Part shown: piece by piece, positions 48,611 to 60,245 of the stretch
Layout: the number at the start of each line of letters is the position of its first letter
Position numbering within the stretch: position 1 is the stretch's first letter
From: Gluconacetobacter dulcium
Lineage (GTDB): Bacteria > Pseudomonadota > Alphaproteobacteria > Acetobacterales > Acetobacteraceae
Reading direction: 5' to 3'
NCBI RefSeq assembly: GCF_014174165.1
Contig: NZ_JABEQN010000001.1
Span: 124,001-188,000, forward strand
Length of the DNA: 64,000 nt
Notes under the pieces: model-generated
The model's database searches: none
Told to the model about the DNA's origin: nothing
The model's input: only the letters and a program-made list of their open reading frames with translations
Program-made: the position numbers and the translations under genes

Positions 48611-51600
48611 GTGAATCCGTCCCGCCTGTTTATCGAACGCCCGGTCGCCACGACGCTGCTGATGCTCGCCATCATGCTGGCGGGTCTGCTGGGTTATCAT
48701 TTCCTGCCGGTCTCGGCGCTGCCGCAGGTCGAATACCCGACCATTACGGTCCAGACCTTCTATCCCGGCGCCGGGCCAGACGTCATGGCGACGTCGGTGA
48801 CCGCGCCGCTGGAAACCCAGTTCGGCCAGATGCCGGGTCTGGACCAGATGACATCGCAATCCTCCGGCGGTGCCTCGATCGTCACGCTGCGGTTCGGCCT
48901 GACCATGTCGATGGACGTGGCGGAGCAGGAAGTCCAGGCAGCGATCAACCAGGCGCAGATGCTGCTGCCCACCGATCTGCCGGCGCCGCCGATCTATGCC
49001 AAGGTCAACCCGGCCGACACCCCGGTGCTGACGCTGGGCATCACCTCGAAGACGATGCCGCTGACCGAGGTCGAGGATTATGTCTATACCCGTCTCGCCC
49101 AGAAGATCAGCCAGATCTCGGGCGTCGGCCTGGTCACGCTGTCGGGCGGCAACCGCAAGGCGATCCGCGTGCGCGTCAACGTGCCCAAGCTGACATCGTT
49201 CGGCGTGGACATGGACACGCTGCGCACCACGATCGGCAACGTCAACGTCAATTCGCCCACCGGCACGTTCGACGGCGCGCAGCGGGCTTCCACCCTGCGG
49301 GTCGACGGGCAGATCGCCAGCGTCGACCAGTTGCTCAATCAGGTCATCGCCTACCAGAACGGCGGCCCGATCCGCATCCGCGACGTCGCCACCGTCGTCC
49401 AGGGAGCCGAAAACACCCAGCTCGCCGCCTGGTCGAACACCACGCCTGCCCTGATCCTGAACGTGCAGCGCCAGCCGGGCGCCAACGTCATCTCGGTGGT
49501 CGACAATATCAAATACGCCCTGCCGCAATTGCGGCAGGCGCTGCCGCCGGGCATCACCATCACGCCGCTGACCGACCGCACGACCACCATCCGCGCCTCG
49601 GTTGCCGACGTCGAGTTCGAACTGGTGCTGGCGATGGCGCTGGTGGTGGCCGTGATCTTCGTCTTCCTGCGTAACGTGCCGGCCACGATCATCCCCAGCC
49701 TGTCGGTTCCGCTGTCGCTGATCGGCACGCTGGCGATCATGTATCTGATGGGGTTCTCGCTCGACAACCTGTCGCTGATGTCGCTGACCATCGCGACCGG
49801 CTTCGTGGTCGACGACGCCATCGTGATGATCGAGAACATCGCCCGCTACATCGAAATGGGCGACGACCGGATGACGGCTTCGCTCAAGGGCGCCGGCGAA
49901 ATCGGCTTCACCATCATCTCCCTGACCGTCTCGCTGATCGCGGTGCTGATCCCGCTGCTGTTCATGGGCGACGTGGTGGGCCGCCTGTTCCACGAATTCG
50001 CCATCACGCTGTCGGTCACGATCGTCCTCTCCGCCGTGGTCTCGCTGACGCTGGTGCCGATGATGTGCGCCCGGCTGCTCAGTGAGCGCCCGCACGGACC
50101 GGACGCGCGGGGCTGGTCGGCCGCCGTCGAGCGCTGGACCGAAGCGGTGATCGCCGCCTACGGCCGCGCGCTGACGGTCGTGCTGCGCCACCAGAAGCTG
50201 ACCCTGGCCATCTTCGTTGCCACGATGGGCCTGACCGGCCTGCTGGCCTGGTCGATCCCCAAAGGGTTCTTCCCGGTGCAGGATACCGGGGTAATCCAGG
50301 GCATCTCGGTCATGGCGCAATCCACGTCCTTCGATGCGATGGCGGCCCACCAGCAGGAACTCGGCCGGCGCATCCTGCAGGACAAGGATGTCGTCAGCCT
50401 GTCATCCTTCATAGGCGTCGACGGGCAGAACGTGACACTGAACCAGGGGCGGTTCCTGATCAATCTGCGCCCGCATGACGACCGGTCGGAGACCGCCTCC
50501 CAGATCGCAACCCGCATCCAGCAGGAGACGGCCGACATCCCCGGTGCCAGCCTGTATCTCCAGCCGGTGCAGGACCTGTCGCTGGACACGACTGTGTCCG
50601 CGACCCAGTACCAGTTCCTGCTGGAAAATCCCGATTACGACCAGTTCCGCACCTGGGTGCCCAAGGTCATTGCCGCCCTGCGCCAGGAACCGGCCCTGGC
50701 CGACGTCACGTCGGACCTCCAGGCCGAGGGACTCGTCGCCCATGTCACCCTCGACCGCACCACCGGCGCACGGTACTCGATCACCCCGCAGACGATCGAC
50801 AACGTGCTGTATGATTCCTTCGGCCAGCGCCAGATCTCGACCATCTACACGCAGTCCAACCAGTACCGCGTGATCCTGGAGGCCGATCCGGTCTTCCAGA
50901 AAGACCTCGCGTCACTCGACAAGCTGTACCTGCCCGGCATCAGCGGCAATTCGGGCAGCAGCACCTCCGGCCCGACCCGCGCGCCGACTTCGGGCCTGGT
51001 GCCGATGCGTACGGTCACCACCGTCACCCGCAGCACCGCGCCGCTGCTGATCACTCATGTCGGCCAGTTCCCAGCGACCACGATCTCGTTCAACGTCGCG
51101 CCCGGCTATTCGCTGGGTGAGGCGACGGATGCGATCGAGCGGGTGGAAAGCACGCTGCACCTGCCCGCCAGCTTCCAGACCTCGTTCCAGGGTACGGCGG
51201 CCGCGTTCCGCAACAGTCTGGGCAACGAGATGTGGCTGGTGCTGGCCGCCCTGGTCGCGGTCTATATCGTGCTTGGCATTCTGTATGAGAGCTTCATCCA
51301 CCCCATCACCATCCTCTCCACCCTGCCGTCGGCGGGTGTCGGCGCCCTGCTGGCCCTGCAACTCAGCGGTGCGGGCCTCGGCGTCATGGGCATCATCGGC
51401 CTGGTCCTGCTGATCGGCATCGTGAAGAAGAACGCCATCATGATGATCGATTTCGCGCTGGAAGCAGAGCGGATCGAAGGCATGCCGCCCGTCCAGGCCA
51501 TCCATCACGCCGCCCTGCTGCGCTTCCGGCCGATTCTGATGACGACGCTGGCCGCCATGCTCGGTGCGATGCCGATGGTCATCGGCACCGGCACCGGCTC

Positions 51601-51784
51601 GGAACTGCGCCGCCCGCTGGGCATCGCCATCGTCGGCGGCCTGCTGCTCAGCCAGTTGCTGACCCTGTTCACCACCCCGGTCATCTATCTGCTGATGGAC
51701 CGGATCAGCCTGAACCTGCGGCGCCGCTTCGGGGCGACAACCGCGCCGGCCCGTGACGTTCCGCCGCACCAGACCGCAACATGA
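48611..51784 (+). CDS. mdtB: RND efflux permease, MdtB-like
   Basis: A 1057-aa inner-membrane proton-driven pump with 12 expected helices and two large periplasmic loops. The opening [19 protein letters not shown] is typical, and the proton-relay aspartates lie in [18 protein letters not shown] (TM4). Starts with GTG at 48611 after a GGAGAG ribosome site. It overlaps the next permease by 4 nt. Two successive RND permeases suggest an MdtB2C-type heterotrimer. Confidence 0.93.
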   Translation: MNPSRLFIERPVATTLLMLAIMLAGLLGYHFLPVSALPQVEYPTITVQTFYPGAGPDVMATSVTAPLETQFGQMPGLDQMTSQSSGGASIVTLRFGLTMSMDVAEQEVQAAINQAQMLLPTDLPAPPIYAKVNPADTPVLTLGITSKTMPLTEVEDYVYTRLAQKISQISGVGLVTLSGGNRKAIRVRVNVPKLTSFGVDMDTLRTTIGNVNVNSPTGTFDGAQRASTLRVDGQIASVDQLLNQVIAYQNGGPIRIRDVATVVQGAENTQLAAWSNTTPALILNVQRQPGANVISVVDNIKYALPQLRQALPPGITITPLTDRTTTIRASVADVEFELVLAMALVVAVIFVFLRNVPATIIPSLSVPLSLIGTLAIMYLMGFSLDNLSLMSLTIATGFVVDDAIVMIENIARYIEMGDDRMTASLKGAGEIGFTIISLTVSLIAVLIPLLFMGDVVGRLFHEFAITLSVTIVLSAVVSLTLVPMMCARLLSERPHGPDARGWSAAVERWTEAVIAAYGRALTVVLRHQKLTLAIFVATMGLTGLLAWSIPKGFFPVQDTGVIQGISVMAQSTSFDAMAAHQQELGRRILQDKDVVSLSSFIGVDGQNVTLNQGRFLINLRPHDDRSETASQIATRIQQETADIPGASLYLQPVQDLSLDTTVSATQYQFLLENPDYDQFRTWVPKVIAALRQEPALADVTSDLQAEGLVAHVTLDRTTGARYSITPQTIDNVLYDSFGQRQISTIYTQSNQYRVILEADPVFQKDLASLDKLYLPGISGNSGSSTSGPTRAPTSGLVPMRTVTTVTRSTAPLLITHVGQFPATTISFNVAPGYSLGEATDAIERVESTLHLPASFQTSFQGTAAAFRNSLGNEMWLVLAALVAVYIVLGILYESFIHPITILSTLPSAGVGALLALQLSGAGLGVMGIIGLVLLIGIVKKNAIMMIDFALEAERIEGMPPVQAIHHAALLRFRPILMTTLAAMLGAMPMVIGTGTGSELRRPLGIAIVGGLLLSQLLTLFTTPVIYLLMDRISLNLRRRFGATTAPARDVPPHQTAT

Positions 51785-54700
51785 ATCCGGTCCGGCTCTT
51801 CGTCCTCCGGCCCGTCGCCACGACATTGCTGACGATCGCGCTGCTGATCGCGGGCATCATCGGTTATCGGGCGCTTCCGGTCGCCGACCTGCCGAATGTC
51901 GATTTTCCGGTGATCCAGGTCCAGGCGCGCCAGGCCGGTGGGTCGCCGGAGGAAATCGCCAGCTCCGTCGCCGCCCCGCTGGAGCGGCGCCTGGGCGCCA
52001 TCGCCGACCTGACGGAAATGACGTCCCAGTCGACGCAGAACCAGGCCCGGATCACCCTGCAATTCGCGCTCAACCGCGACATCAACGGGGCCGCCCGCGA
52101 TGTGGAGGCCGCCCTTCAGGCCGCCCGGGCCGACCTGCCGTCGTCGCTGCGCCAGAACCCCAGCTACTTCAAGGCGAACCCCAACGGCGCGCCGATCATG
52201 ATCCTGGCCCTGACATCGAAGACGCGCACGATGTCCCAGCTCTACGACCTCACCTCCAACGTCCTGCAGCAACATCTCTCGCAGATCCGCGGCGTGGGCG
52301 AGGTCGAGGTCGGTGGCAGTTCGCTCCCGGCAGTGCGCGTCGAGATGAACCCGCTGCCCCTATACAAATTCGGGATCGGGTTCGAGGACGTCCGCGCCGC
52401 GCTGGCCTCGGCCAACGCCAATACCCCCAAGGGCTTCATCGACCATCAGGGCACCCGCTACACGCTGGACACCAACGATCAGGCCCGAAACGCCCAGGCC
52501 TATCGCGATCTGATCATCGCCTACCGGTCCGGCCGGCCGGTACGTCTGGCGGATGTCGCCCAGGTCAATGACGGCGTCGAAGACCTGCGCAATGCCGGCT
52601 ACTACAACCGCCAGCCGGCGGTACTGGCCATCATCTTCGCCCAGTCGGGCGCCAACGTGATTCGCACCATCGACCAGATCAAGGCCGAAATCCCGGCCCT
52701 GCGCGCGGCCCTGCCACCAACGGTCGAACTGCACAGCGTCCTCGACCGATCGGTGACCATCCGCGCCGCATTGGCCGACACCCAATATACGCTGGTCATA
52801 TCGGTGGTGCTGGTGGTGCTGGTGGTGCTGGTCTTCCTGCGCTCGGGCCGAACCACGCTGATCCCGGCGGTCGTGGTCCCCACCTCGATCATCGCCACGT
52901 TCGGAGCCATGCAACTCCTGGGCTATTCGCTGGACAACCTGTCGCTGATGGCGCTCACCGTCTCCACCGGCTTCGTAGTCGACGACGCCATCGTGGTGAT
53001 CGAAAATATCAGCCGCTATCTCGAAGACGGCAAAGGCCGGCTCGAGGCCACGCTGCTCGGTGCGCAGGAAGTCGCCTTCACCGTCTTCTCGATCACCATG
53101 TCACTGATCGCCGTCTTCCTTCCCATCCTGCTGCTGGGCGGCGTCGCGGGCCGCCTGTTCCACGAATTCGCGATGACGATGTCGGTGACGATCCTCATCT
53201 CGATGGTCCTGTCGCTGACCCTCACCCCGATGATGGCGGCGCTGTTCCTGCCCGCCCACATCGCACCACCCCAAACCGGCCCGTGGGCTCGCATCTCGGC
53301 AATGCTGGAGCGCATGCTGCACGCCATGCAGCGGGGGTACGCGCAGACGCTGGACGCGGCGCTGGCCCATCCGCGCCTCGTGCTGCTGTCGCTGCCCTGC
53401 ACCGTCGTCCTCATGGTGGCGCTGTTCATCCACATGCCCAAGGGCTTCTTCCCCGACAGCGATACCGGCATGCTGATGGGCCATCTTCAGGGCGACCAGT
53501 CGATCTCGTTCCAAGCCATGGTCGGCAAGATCGACGAGGTCCAGAAGGCCGTTCTGTCCGACCGCGACGTCGTCAGCATCACCGGCTTCACCGGCGGTCG
53601 CGGCTCGTCCAACCAGGCCAACATGTTCGTGGTGCTGAAGGACAAGTCCCAGCGCGACGGCCCGCCCAGCACCACCATCATGCGCATCGGCGAGCGACTG
53701 CGGAACATGGTGGGCGCGCATTTCTACGCCATGGCCCCTGGCACGCTGCGCATGGGCGCCCGGCAATCCAACGCCGCCTATCAGTACACGCTGCAATCCG
53801 ACTCACCGACCGACCTGTATGAGTGGACCCCCAAGCTGGTGGCCGCCCTCCAGAAATACCCGCAGTTGACCGACGTCTCGTCGGACGTGCAGCAGGGCGG
53901 TTCAGCCCTCAACGTGGCGCTGGACCGCGAAACCTCGGCCCGTACCATGATCACGCCGCAGCTGGTGGCCAACACGCTGTTCGATGCCTATGGCCAGCGC
54001 GCGGCCTCGGTCATCCATAACGCGCTCAACCAGTATCGCGTGGTGATGGAGGTCGAACCCCGGTTCTGGAAAGACACCGCCAGCCTCCAGCAGGTCTGGG
54101 TCAGCACCGCCGGCGGCTCGGCCGGTGGCGGTACCCGCGCGAACACCATCCGGGTCTCGGCCGCAACCAGCGCCACCAGTCAGGCCGGCAGCCTCAGCAG
54201 CCAGTCCTTCCGCAACCAGATCGCCAACAGCCTCGCAGGCGGCAGCTCGGCTTCCAACGGCTCGGCGGTTTCGACCAATTCCGAAACCATGGTGCCGCTC
54301 GGCATCGTCTCCACCGTCGCCCCGCAGCTCACGCCGCTCTCGGTCAACCATCAGGGCCAGTCGGTCGCCGCCACGGTGTCCTTCAATCTCGCGACCGGCG
54401 TGCCGCTGGAGCGCGGGACACAGATCGTGAGCGCCGAAATAGTGCGCCTGCATGTGCCCACGACCATCCATGGCAGCTTTGCGGGCAATGCCGGCCAGCT
54501 TCAGAAATCGGTCAATAACGAACCATTGCTGATCCTGGCCGCGCTGGCGGCGGTCTATATGGTGCTGGGCATGCTGTACGAAAGCTATGTCCACCCGCTG
54601 ACCATCCTCTCCACCCTGCCCTCGGCCGGCGTCGGCGCGCTGTTGGCTCTGGATCTCGCCGGCGAGGATTTCTCGCTGATCGCGATGATCGGGGTGATCC

Positions 54701-55080
54701 TGCTGATCGGCATCGTGAAGAAAAACGCCATCATGCTGGTCGATTTCGCAATCGCGGCCGAACGCGAAGGCCAGCCGGCGGCACAGGCCATCCACAGCGC
54801 GTGCCTGCTGCGCTTCCGGCCGATCATGATGACAACGCTGGCGGCGGCCTTCGGGGCCCTGCCGCTGATCCTGGGTCACGGCTATGGTTCGGAACTGCGC
54901 CGCCCGCTGGGCATCTCCATCGTCGGCGGACTGGTCGTCAGCCAGGCGCTCACGCTCTACACCACTCCTGTCGTCTATCTGTATCTCGACCGCTTCGGCC
55001 TATGGTGCCGACGCCAGTTCCGTTCCCTGGCCAAAGCCCTCACGGGCCGGCAGGGTCCCCTTTCCCAACAGGATGCCTGA
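51781..55080 (+). CDS. mdtC: RND efflux permease, MdtC-like
   Basis: A 1099-aa RND pump subunit, paralogous to the preceding gene. [20 protein letters not shown] opens the protein, and TM4 keeps [21 protein letters not shown] Ser/Ala/Gly-rich insert in the second periplasmic loop (residues ~780-835; [20 protein letters not shown]) is unusual for the family and makes it longer than MdtB. It overlaps mdtB (ATGA) and ends 5 nt before the outer-membrane component gene. Confidence 0.93.
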   Translation: MNPVRLFVLRPVATTLLTIALLIAGIIGYRALPVADLPNVDFPVIQVQARQAGGSPEEIASSVAAPLERRLGAIADLTEMTSQSTQNQARITLQFALNRDINGAARDVEAALQAARADLPSSLRQNPSYFKANPNGAPIMILALTSKTRTMSQLYDLTSNVLQQHLSQIRGVGEVEVGGSSLPAVRVEMNPLPLYKFGIGFEDVRAALASANANTPKGFIDHQGTRYTLDTNDQARNAQAYRDLIIAYRSGRPVRLADVAQVNDGVEDLRNAGYYNRQPAVLAIIFAQSGANVIRTIDQIKAEIPALRAALPPTVELHSVLDRSVTIRAALADTQYTLVISVVLVVLVVLVFLRSGRTTLIPAVVVPTSIIATFGAMQLLGYSLDNLSLMALTVSTGFVVDDAIVVIENISRYLEDGKGRLEATLLGAQEVAFTVFSITMSLIAVFLPILLLGGVAGRLFHEFAMTMSVTILISMVLSLTLTPMMAALFLPAHIAPPQTGPWARISAMLERMLHAMQRGYAQTLDAALAHPRLVLLSLPCTVVLMVALFIHMPKGFFPDSDTGMLMGHLQGDQSISFQAMVGKIDEVQKAVLSDRDVVSITGFTGGRGSSNQANMFVVLKDKSQRDGPPSTTIMRIGERLRNMVGAHFYAMAPGTLRMGARQSNAAYQYTLQSDSPTDLYEWTPKLVAALQKYPQLTDVSSDVQQGGSALNVALDRETSARTMITPQLVANTLFDAYGQRAASVIHNALNQYRVVMEVEPRFWKDTASLQQVWVSTAGGSAGGGTRANTIRVSAATSATSQAGSLSSQSFRNQIANSLAGGSSASNGSAVSTNSETMVPLGIVSTVAPQLTPLSVNHQGQSVAATVSFNLATGVPLERGTQIVSAEIVRLHVPTTIHGSFAGNAGQLQKSVNNEPLLILAALAAVYMVLGMLYESYVHPLTILSTLPSAGVGALLALDLAGEDFSLIAMIGVILLIGIVKKNAIMLVDFAIAAEREGQPAAQAIHSACLLRFRPIMMTTLAAAFGALPLILGHGYGSELRRPLGISIVGGLVVSQALTLYTTPVVYLYLDRFGLWCRRQFRSLAKALTGRQGPLSQQDA

Positions 55081-55085
55081 CCCGG

Positions 55086-56657
55086 ATGTCCCTGCCGCCC
55101 TCCCGCCCGATCGCCCCGAAACCCCGCCCCGGCGCACGCGCGCCGCGTCGGCGTGCCCTGCTGCTGGGCGCCGCCCTGTCGCCACTGGTGCTGACCGGCT
55201 GCATGGTCGGCCCGTCCTATCATCGCCCGACCGCACCGGTTTCGGCCCGCTTCAAGGAACTGGTGCCGGCACCCGGATGGGTGAAGGCGCAACCCGCCAT
55301 GGCGGAACTGCCCAAGGATGCCTGGTGGACGATCTATAACGACCCGATCCTGAACGATCTGGAATCGCGGGTCGCGATCTCGAACCAGAACGTCAGGATG
55401 TACGAGGCGAATTACCGTCAGGCCCGGGCCACCATCAACAGTGTGCGCGCGCAGCTGTTCCCCACCATCAGCGGCAGCATCGGCTTCAACCGCAATGCCC
55501 ATGGCGGCTCGTCCCTGTCCTCGTCGGGCAGTTCCTATGCCAATTCCGGCACGCAGTACAATTCCTACAATATCGGCCCCAGCGCCAGTTGGGACCTGGA
55601 TCTATGGGGCAAGATCCGCCGCAATATCCAGAGTCAGGTAACGGCAGCGCAGGCCAGCGCCGCCGATCTGGCCAACGCCACCCTGTCCTACCAGGCACAA
55701 CTCGCGACGGCCTATTTCAACCTGCGCTACCAGGATTCGCTGCAGGACCTGCTGCGCCGCTATGTCGCCTTCAACACCCGGGCGCTGGAAATCGCCCAGA
55801 ATCAGTACGATGCCGGCATCGCCGACCCCACGGCGGTCATGCAGGCCCGCACCCAGTTGGAGCAGAACCGCGCATCGCTGATCCAGGCCGGCGTTGCCCG
55901 CGCCCAGTACGAACATGCCATCGCCGTGCTGGCCGGCCGTTCGCCCGCCGAACTGACGATCACGCCGGGCGCTCTGAGCCGCGCCATTCCGCCGATTCCG
56001 GTCGGCGTTCCCGCCGACCTGCTGCAACGCCGCCCCGACATCGCCGCCGCCGAGCGCGCTATGGAGCAGTACAACGCCCAGATCGGCGCCGCAATTGCGG
56101 CCTTCTTCCCCAACGTCACCATCAATGCCAGCTATTCGCAGAGCGGCGGCGATCCGGTGACCTCGTTGATGAGCGTTGCCAACCGCGTCTGGTCGCTGGG
56201 TGCATCGGCAACCGAGACCCTGTTCAGCGGCGGGTCGCGCACGGCGGCCGTCCACTCGGCCGACGCCCAGTATGACAGCGCCGTAGCCACCTATCGCCAG
56301 ACCGTGCTGACGGCCTTGCAGGGCACCGAAGACCAATTGTCTAACCTGCGTATCCTCGCCCAGCAGGCCGCACAGCAGCAGGTCGCGCTGGATTACGCCA
56401 ACAAGGCCGTCCAGGTCTCGATGAACCAGTATGAAGCCGGAACGCAGATCTACACCACCGTCATCACCAACGTGACCACGGCTCTGGGGATCGCGGAAAC
56501 GACCCTCTCCATCCAGCAGCAGCGCATGGTCGACAGCGTAGCCCTGGTGCAGGCCCTGGGAGGGGGATGGAATGCCGCACGCCTGCCGTCGAAGGCGTCG
56601 CTCCAGACCGACAATCCACTCCTTCCGTCCTTCATCCAGAAAGACAAGAATCAATAG
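55086..56657 (+). CDS. outer-membrane efflux lipoprotein (NodT/OprM family)
   Basis: A 523-aa TolC-like channel. The lipobox LVLTGCMVGPSYHRP places the lipidated Cys near residue 39, after an Arg-rich leader. Two repeats of the outer-membrane efflux domain follow (RQARATINSVRAQLFPTISG, LLQRRPDIAAAERAMEQYNA). It completes the tripartite pump with the adaptor and the two RND permeases. Start ATG 55086; upstream in-frame sequence overlaps mdtC and is unlike the family. Confidence 0.92.
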   Translation: MSLPPSRPIAPKPRPGARAPRRRALLLGAALSPLVLTGCMVGPSYHRPTAPVSARFKELVPAPGWVKAQPAMAELPKDAWWTIYNDPILNDLESRVAISNQNVRMYEANYRQARATINSVRAQLFPTISGSIGFNRNAHGGSSLSSSGSSYANSGTQYNSYNIGPSASWDLDLWGKIRRNIQSQVTAAQASAADLANATLSYQAQLATAYFNLRYQDSLQDLLRRYVAFNTRALEIAQNQYDAGIADPTAVMQARTQLEQNRASLIQAGVARAQYEHAIAVLAGRSPAELTITPGALSRAIPPIPVGVPADLLQRRPDIAAAERAMEQYNAQIGAAIAAFFPNVTINASYSQSGGDPVTSLMSVANRVWSLGASATETLFSGGSRTAAVHSADAQYDSAVATYRQTVLTALQGTEDQLSNLRILAQQAAQQQVALDYANKAVQVSMNQYEAGTQIYTTVITNVTTALGIAETTLSIQQQRMVDSVALVQALGGGWNAARLPSKASLQTDNPLLPSFIQKDKNQ

Positions 56658-56687
56658 GGCACATCCGCCCTGCAAGCCCCAAGACAA

Positions 56688-56716
56688 CATTCCGGGCCGC
56701 AGTGCGGCCCGGAATG
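56688..56716. terminator. strong hairpin between the efflux operon and DUF1328
   Basis: CATTCCGGGCCGC (56688-56700) pairs perfectly with GCGGCCCGGAATG (56704-56716) around AGT. It lies in the 64-nt gap between convergent genes and is followed on the minus strand by TTGTCTT. Very likely a bidirectional terminator. Confidence 0.75.
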
Positions 56717-56721
56717 CGTCG

Positions 56722-56898
56722 TCACAAGATCGTTTTGGCTGTCAGCAACGCGATCAGCAGAAAGACGACGAAGGCAAGAATAAAGAGGAAGAACAGTATC
56801 TTCGCGACACCAGCGGATGCAGCGGAAATTCCGGTAAACCCGAACAGGCCGGCGATGATCGAAATCACCAGAAAAAAGAGGGCCAACTTCAACATCAT
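56722..56898 (-). CDS. DUF1328 small membrane protein
   Basis: A 58-aa protein made almost entirely of two hydrophobic helices ([40 protein letters not shown]). This is the DUF1328 (YtjA-like) pattern, including the central [11 protein letters not shown]. The function is unknown; related proteins are stress-associated. ATG 56898 matches the family start; an ATG 15 nt upstream is possible. Convergent with the efflux operon. Confidence 0.85.
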   Translation of the reverse strand: MMLKLALFFLVISIIAGLFGFTGISAASAGVAKILFFLFILAFVVFLLIALLTAKTIL

Positions 56899-56953
56899 CC
56901 ACGCTCCATCCATAATCCTTGCATGACGAACGCCGGGTCGGGCCGGCGGTTCC

Positions 56954-57205
56954 TCAGCGCCGCACCCACGTCATGGCCAGGACAAACCCGGCCAAACCGG
57001 CCGTCACCACAGCTACCAGCGGTTGATCCACCGTCAGGTCGCGCACGGCATCTCCGGCCATAAGACCGGCTGAACGGGCCTTGGCACACAGCACGCGCCC
57101 TTTGCCCTTCATCTGAAGCACGGGATCACCCAGCAACCCGCCAAGCCCGTCCTGAAGCCGACCGACCCCTTCTTCCAGCTTCGTTTCAAACTGTCCGTCC
57201 GTCAT
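56954..57205 (-). CDS. CsbD-like small membrane protein
   Basis: An 83-aa protein: a CsbD-like amphipathic region ([29 protein letters not shown]) followed by a DUF883-style membrane helix ([20 protein letters not shown]) ending in VRR. Same architecture as the protein at 46535-46843. Lies 55 nt upstream of DUF1328 and is probably co-expressed with it. Confidence 0.75.
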   Translation of the reverse strand: MTDGQFETKLEEGVGRLQDGLGGLLGDPVLQMKGKGRVLCAKARSAGLMAGDAVRDLTVDQPLVAVVTAGLAGFVLAMTWVRR

Positions 57206-57377
57206 GATGGCGCCCCAATCTTCTTAATAAACATAGCGACATAGCGTATATGAGGGACGCAGGCATCGTTTTCAAATCATAGCCACTCCCTTTCTCGGCA
57301 CGACAAGCCTTGGTGGGAAGGCACCCTCCACAGGCTGTCGACCAGATTCCCAGCCGCCCCTGAACCAACGTTCCAGC

Positions 57378-58361
57378 ATGGGATCTTTCCGCGTGATGAG
57401 TTCCGACCGCCTTCCCGCGCGCAACGTCATGCCGGTGTGCATCCTGCTATCGGTCCATAACGGCGCCGCCTTTCTCGATGCCCTGCTCCAGTCGTTGGGA
57501 CAGCAGACCCATGCGGCATGGCAACTTGTCTGGCGGGATGACGGATCGACCGATCACAGCGCGCAGATCGTGCGGCGCTTCGCCGACAACCTGCCCACCG
57601 GGCGCTGCGTCCAGGTCACCCGGAGCGTGGAGCGCCTCGGCGTAGCCGGATCGTTCGGCCTGCTGCTGGATCATGTGCCAGACGGTCACCTGGCCGCTTT
57701 CTGCGACCAGGACGATGTCTGGTTTCCAGACAAGCTGGAACGCGCGGTAAATGCCTTGGCGCCGTTCCACGCGACCAACGAGCCAGCCCTGTATTGCTCC
57801 CGCCAGATGCTCACGGACTCGGCGATCGCCCGTCTCGGCCTTTCGCCCGCATTGCCGCCCGAGCCCGCTTTTCCCATGGCCTTGACCCAGAACATCGCCA
57901 CCGGCTGCACCATCATGCTCTCACCGGCCGCGATCCGACTGGTGCGGGCCGCCATGCCACCGCCGGCGGGAACACTGCATGACTGGTGGAGCTATCTTCT
58001 GGTCACCGGTGCGGGCGGCCATGTCGTGACGGACAACCAGCCCACTCTCTATTACCGCCAGCACCAGAGCAACGTGGTGGGCGCACCCGCGCATTTCGCG
58101 GCGCGGGCACGGGCCGCCCTTCGACGAGGGCCGGCTCTGTTCATGTCCACCTTCCGCGCCAACGTCACGCAGCTTCTCCGCCACGGGGACCTGTTGACGG
58201 ACCCGGCGGTCGCCCGCCTGGGCAGACTCCGCCAGGCGTTGGATATCCCCGGCCCGGCCGGCTGCCTCGCCCGCTGGCGGCTTCTGCGAACGATGCCCGA
58301 GATGCGACGCAGCACCCGTGCCGAGCAGATGATTTTCCGCCTCTGGTTCGTGCTGGGATGA
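57378..58361 (+). CDS. family-2 glycosyltransferase
   Basis: A 327-aa GT-A glycosyltransferase. The nucleotide-sugar fold opens with VCILLSVHNGAAFLDALLQS, has WRDDGSTDHS and the metal-binding CDQDDVWFPDKLE, typical of rhamnosyl/galactosyl transferases of O-antigen clusters. The start is ATG 57378 or ATG 57396; neither has a clear ribosome site. Upstream of the Wzm-Wzt exporter genes, so it probably builds the exported polysaccharide. Confidence 0.87.
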   Translation: MGSFRVMSSDRLPARNVMPVCILLSVHNGAAFLDALLQSLGQQTHAAWQLVWRDDGSTDHSAQIVRRFADNLPTGRCVQVTRSVERLGVAGSFGLLLDHVPDGHLAAFCDQDDVWFPDKLERAVNALAPFHATNEPALYCSRQMLTDSAIARLGLSPALPPEPAFPMALTQNIATGCTIMLSPAAIRLVRAAMPPPAGTLHDWWSYLLVTGAGGHVVTDNQPTLYYRQHQSNVVGAPAHFAARARAALRRGPALFMSTFRANVTQLLRHGDLLTDPAVARLGRLRQALDIPGPAGCLARWRLLRTMPEMRRSTRAEQMIFRLWFVLG

Positions 58362-58518
58362 ACCCGGATCTCCCATCTGCGCCGGTTTGCCTCTCGACGT
58401 TCGATCCGCGTATGGTCACCCCACTGGAACCTGACCGCAAATGCGTGCCGGATCACCCTTCGCACGCGTTTTTGCCCAGGTTCCAGGCAGATATAAGGGT
58501 ATCAAAGGCTCCATTCTC

Positions 58519-59400
58519 ATGACCAAAGCACTCTCTACGATGCCGCAAGACGGAGCTTTTCGAAAACCGGCCCATTTTATTCTGTCAGCGGATCGCGGAT
58601 GGAAACAACGGTTCCAACTGGCATTGGCTGATCTGCGCGAAGGGGTCCATCTGTGGAGACTCATCGCGGTCCTCGGTTTTCTCGATATCAAACTCCGATA
58701 TCGCGGTTCCGCACTCGGACCATTCTGGCTGACCATTTCGATGGGCGTCCAAGTGGGGGCCATGGCCTTCATCTATGCCGATCTTTTCCACACCGACATC
58801 CATACCTATCTCCCCTTCCTGTCCCTCTCCCTCATCGCCTGGAACTACCTGAACGCACTGGTCACCGACGGCGGCGGCTGTTTCATTCAGTCCGACTCCG
58901 TCATCAAGGGCATGCGCATGCCCTTCACCGTTCACGCGGCACGCAGCCTTATGCGCAACACAATGATTCTTGCCCATAATATCGTGATCGTCATTGCGGT
59001 TTTCGCGATCATGGGCGTGCACCAATCCCTGTTTTCCTTCATGGCGCTACCGGCATTCGGCCTGTGGCTTGTCGATGGATTCGCGTTCTCGCTCCTGTTC
59101 GGCGCCCTGTGCGCCCGCTTCCGTGACGTGCCGCAGATCATCTCGGCAATCATGCAGATCGCTTTTTTCATAACGCCGGTCATGTGGAACGCGAATATCC
59201 TCAACGGCCACCGCGAGGCACTTTTTCTGATCCGCTTCAACCCGTTCTATTACCTCCTTGAAATTCTCAGGGCTCCTCTCCTGGGCACGCCATTGCCGGC
59301 CGAAACCTGGATCTACGCGCTGCTCATTTCCAGTATCCTTATCCTTTTCTCATGGATCGCTTTCGCGCGAACGCGCGGCCGGATCGCCTTCTGGGTCTGA
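58519..59400 (+). CDS. polysaccharide ABC transporter permease, Wzm-like
   Basis: A 293-aa ABC-2-type permease with about six helices. Family segments include FLDIKLRYRGSALGPFWLTI in the N-terminal region, PFLSLSLIAWNYLNALVTDG and a C-terminal NPFYYLLEILRAPLLG. It flips lipid-linked O-antigen or capsule across the inner membrane with the Wzt-like ATPase next door (gap of 5 nt). The start is set at ATG 58519 from length and an upstream AAAGG; the frame is open back to 58441. Confidence 0.88.
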   Translation: MTKALSTMPQDGAFRKPAHFILSADRGWKQRFQLALADLREGVHLWRLIAVLGFLDIKLRYRGSALGPFWLTISMGVQVGAMAFIYADLFHTDIHTYLPFLSLSLIAWNYLNALVTDGGGCFIQSDSVIKGMRMPFTVHAARSLMRNTMILAHNIVIVIAVFAIMGVHQSLFSFMALPAFGLWLVDGFAFSLLFGALCARFRDVPQIISAIMQIAFFITPVMWNANILNGHREALFLIRFNPFYYLLEILRAPLLGTPLPAETWIYALLISSILILFSWIAFARTRGRIAFWV

Positions 59401-59405
59401 ACACA

Positions 59406-60185
59406 ATGGCAAATCTCACCGCATCCGACATCTCGATTGATTTTCCGCTGTATCACAGCGACAGCCGCTCGCTGAAGAAGACCATTCTCGGGCAAGCATC
59501 GGCACGCTTCGGCCGAGACACCAACAATCGTCCCGTGGTCCAGGCGCTTCAGAATATCTCCTTTTCCCTGAATTCCGGCGATCGTCTCGGACTGATCGGT
59601 TCGAACGGATCGGGAAAGACAACCCTCCTGCGCGTTCTTTCGGGGATATACCAACCAACGGGGGGGGTCCTGTCGGCGGACGGGCGCCTGACGGCCCTGC
59701 TGGACCCCGGACAGGGCATGAACCACCAACTCACCGGCCGGGAGAATATCCGCCTGCGCGGCCTCTATCTCGGCCTGTCCGTTTCCCAGACGATGGAACT
59801 CGTCAAGGATGTGGAAGATTTTTCCGAACTCGGACATTTTCTCGATCTTCCGGTACGCAACTATTCCTCCGGCATGACGATTCGACTGGCATTCGCGATG
59901 GCCACCGCCTTCCCGCCCGAAATCCTGCTGATGGATGAGTGGATACTCGCCGGAGACGCCGTTTTCATGGAGAAGGCCAAGAAAAGAGTGGAAGGCATGG
60001 TCCGCCACGCCGACATCTTGGTGCTGGCCAGCCACTCTCCTTCGATCCTGATCGAATGGTGCAATCGCCTGCTCTGGATCGAGAACGGTCAGATCAGGGG
60101 AGACGGTGACCCAATGAGCATTCTCGAACAATACCTTCCGCCTGCGGCATTCAGGGAACTGGCGAAGGTCGGCGCCGGTCCGTAG
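59406..60185 (+). CDS. polysaccharide ABC transporter ATPase, Wzt-like (short form)
   Basis: A 259-aa nucleotide-binding subunit. Walker A is LIGSNGSGKTTLL, the signature motif is the degenerate NYSSGMTIRLAFA typical of Wzt/KpsT proteins, and Walker B is ILLMDEWILAGD. It lacks the C-terminal carbohydrate-binding domain of E. coli O9a-type Wzt, so chain termination is probably not coupled through it. Partner of the Wzm-like permease. Confidence 0.9.
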   Translation: MANLTASDISIDFPLYHSDSRSLKKTILGQASARFGRDTNNRPVVQALQNISFSLNSGDRLGLIGSNGSGKTTLLRVLSGIYQPTGGVLSADGRLTALLDPGQGMNHQLTGRENIRLRGLYLGLSVSQTMELVKDVEDFSELGHFLDLPVRNYSSGMTIRLAFAMATAFPPEILLMDEWILAGDAVFMEKAKKRVEGMVRHADILVLASHSPSILIEWCNRLLWIENGQIRGDGDPMSILEQYLPPAAFRELAKVGAGP

Positions 60186-60245
60186 GACATCCTCGAACCG
60201 ACGGCCGTCCCGCATCTTATCTGGCCGCATAGGAAAAGCCACGCC

